Positions 63,121 through 64,000 of a stretch of 64,000 nucleotides of DNA are shown here, piece after piece. Made by a program: the position numbers and the translations under genes. Location: NCBI GenBank assembly GCA_027704905.1, contig CM051007.1, positions 23,195,214-23,259,213 of the forward strand. Direction: 5' to 3'. The notes beneath the pieces are model-generated. The model saw nothing but the letters and a program-made list of their open reading frames with translations. It was not told the origin of the DNA and did no database searches. How positions within the stretch are numbered: the first letter of the stretch is position 1; each line of letters begins with the position of its first letter. Source of the DNA: Muraenolepis orangiensis (Eukaryota > Chordata > Actinopteri > Gadiformes > Muraenolepididae).

Positions 63121-64000
63121 ATTTATAGATAGATATATATCTATATCTATATAGATATAGATATAGATATATATCTCTATATATCTATATATCTATATCT
63201 ACATCTATATATATATATCTATATATATATATCTATATATAGATATATATATATATTCATCTTCAACTGGTGATAAAACTGCTCACTACCTGCTGTATAT
63301 ACATTTATATATATTTATCTTGATATAATTGCATACCCCTGCTCACTACCTGTTGAATATGTATATATGTACCTGTATATCCTATAATTCTGCAAATATA
63401 TCATACTGTACATACTCCAGAAGTTATTTTATACCTGTTTTTATACCTAGTAGACTGTCTTTACATCTTATTTAACCACTGCAAATTCTATATTACCATG
63501 CACTTCAACATTGCACTCTGGTCTGATGCCAGATTATTCTCGCTGTACTGTACTTGTGCTGTGCAATGACAATACATTTGAATCTAATCTACTATTTGTA
63601 TTATTATTGTGTTGTAGGGTATATATATTCATTTATTTCATCTGCTGATATAAATTGTCAACATGCTTTGAGATATTATTTGAAAGTAGTTTCACAGAAT
63701 GTAGTAAGTAAATAAATAAATCAATCGAAAAAATAAAACAAAATAATAATAAATAATAATTGTTCTCTTCGACCTGTCCCCCCCCATCCCCCTGTCCCCC
63801 CCCCCCCCCTCCCTAGGTGTCCAACTGTCTGATGCTGGTGATCGGGGTGGCGCTCAACAGCCTGGCCCTCTACGTCTTCTGCGGCAGGTCGAGCCAGTCC
63901 TCCGCCCCCGTGGTCTACACCATTAACCTGGCGGTGGCCGACCTGCTGGTGGCGCTGTCGCTGTCCGCCCGCATCGCCCTCTACCACAGCCGCGGGAGCT
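62741..64000 (+). CDS. gpr20: Rhodopsin-class GPCR, gpr20-like, 5' part (runs off the window)
   Basis: Exon 62741-62929 starts at CTACCAATGG, a good Kozak context. It encodes MENLLGDV, an N-terminal Thr-rich segment, NCS as an N-glycosylation sequon, and ends in WLSLL|GTAAGG in phase 0. The next exon starts at 63817 after a C-rich acceptor and continues past 64000. Together they give 124 residues. TM1 reads CLMLVIGVALNSLALYVFC with the conserved Asn of GPCR TM1. TM2 reads INLAVADLLVALSL with the conserved Asp in LAVAD. ALYVFC plus VVYTINL is closest to GPR20, an orphan receptor. The intron falls in TM1. Another orphan or P2Y-like receptor is possible. Confidence 0.72.
62930..63816. other. Intron of the gpr20-like gene: AT palindromes and LINE 3' end
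   Basis: Contains an (AT)n/(ATCT)n self-complementary tract at about 63078-63255 and a LINE 3' end at 63440-63595 ending CTGTGCAATGACAATACATT then TGAATCTAATC, the same family as 49029-49200 in reverse. A C-rich tract precedes the acceptor. Confidence 0.7.
63440..63595 (+). mobile_element. LINE 3' UTR fragment
   Basis: CTAGTAGACTGTCTTTACAT through GCACTCTGGTCTGATGCCAG to the terminal GAATCTAATCT match the reverse complement of 49029-49190 with scattered changes. No coding part is attached. Confidence 0.75.

Overview
The window is vertebrate nuclear DNA, almost certainly from a teleost fish. It has GT-AG introns, long CA/TG, AG and AT microsatellites, a Tc1-like transposon, non-LTR retrotransposon and hAT-like debris, a tRNA-derived SINE, and clear orthologues of vertebrate dgat1, cfap20 and (partly) gpr20. 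The species cannot be fixed from the sequence alone. Positions 1-305 are an assembly gap.

Region 1 (306-36045, + strand) is the 3' part of one very large mucin-type gene. Twenty-two nearly identical tandem units of about 1258 bp each carry three exons of 65, 170 and 236 nt. These sum to 471 nt, so each unit adds exactly 157 codons without changing frame. Each cassette encodes one SEA domain plus a short Thr-rich linker. Three older, more diverged cassettes follow (28283-33228). Two of them are followed by long exons built from a 22-residue Thr/Ser/Pro-rich repeat, i.e. a true mucin domain. The gene ends with a final membrane-proximal SEA domain that carries a canonical G-S-I-V self-cleavage motif, and a last exon encoding a hydrophobic C-terminus with no cytoplasmic tail, which suggests a GPI anchor. 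Two cassettes carry single-base homopolymer deletions that break the frame. The architecture recalls MUC16, whose SEA repeat is 156 residues, but the exon layout and membrane attachment differ.

Region 2 (about 36050-39600) is intergenic and mostly repeat debris: a broken Ty3/gypsy-like integrase tail, two hAT-like termini, AT-rich palindromes and simple repeats.

Region 3 (39608-53817, + strand) is a complete 17-exon dgat1 gene (520 codons plus stop) with a GC-AG first intron. Its introns hold a MITE-like element, LINE fragments, a Tc1 element with an intact 340-residue transposase nested in LINE debris, a SINE that abuts exon 15, and TG repeats lying directly against two 3' splice sites.

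Region 4 (55837-58377, - strand) is a complete 6-exon cfap20 gene, tail to tail with dgat1. It encodes 193 residues, the same length as human CFAP20.

Region 5 (about 60240-64000, + strand) is the start of a rhodopsin-class GPCR that most resembles gpr20. An intron interrupts TM1, and the gene runs off the window. No pathway links these genes; they are neighbours only.
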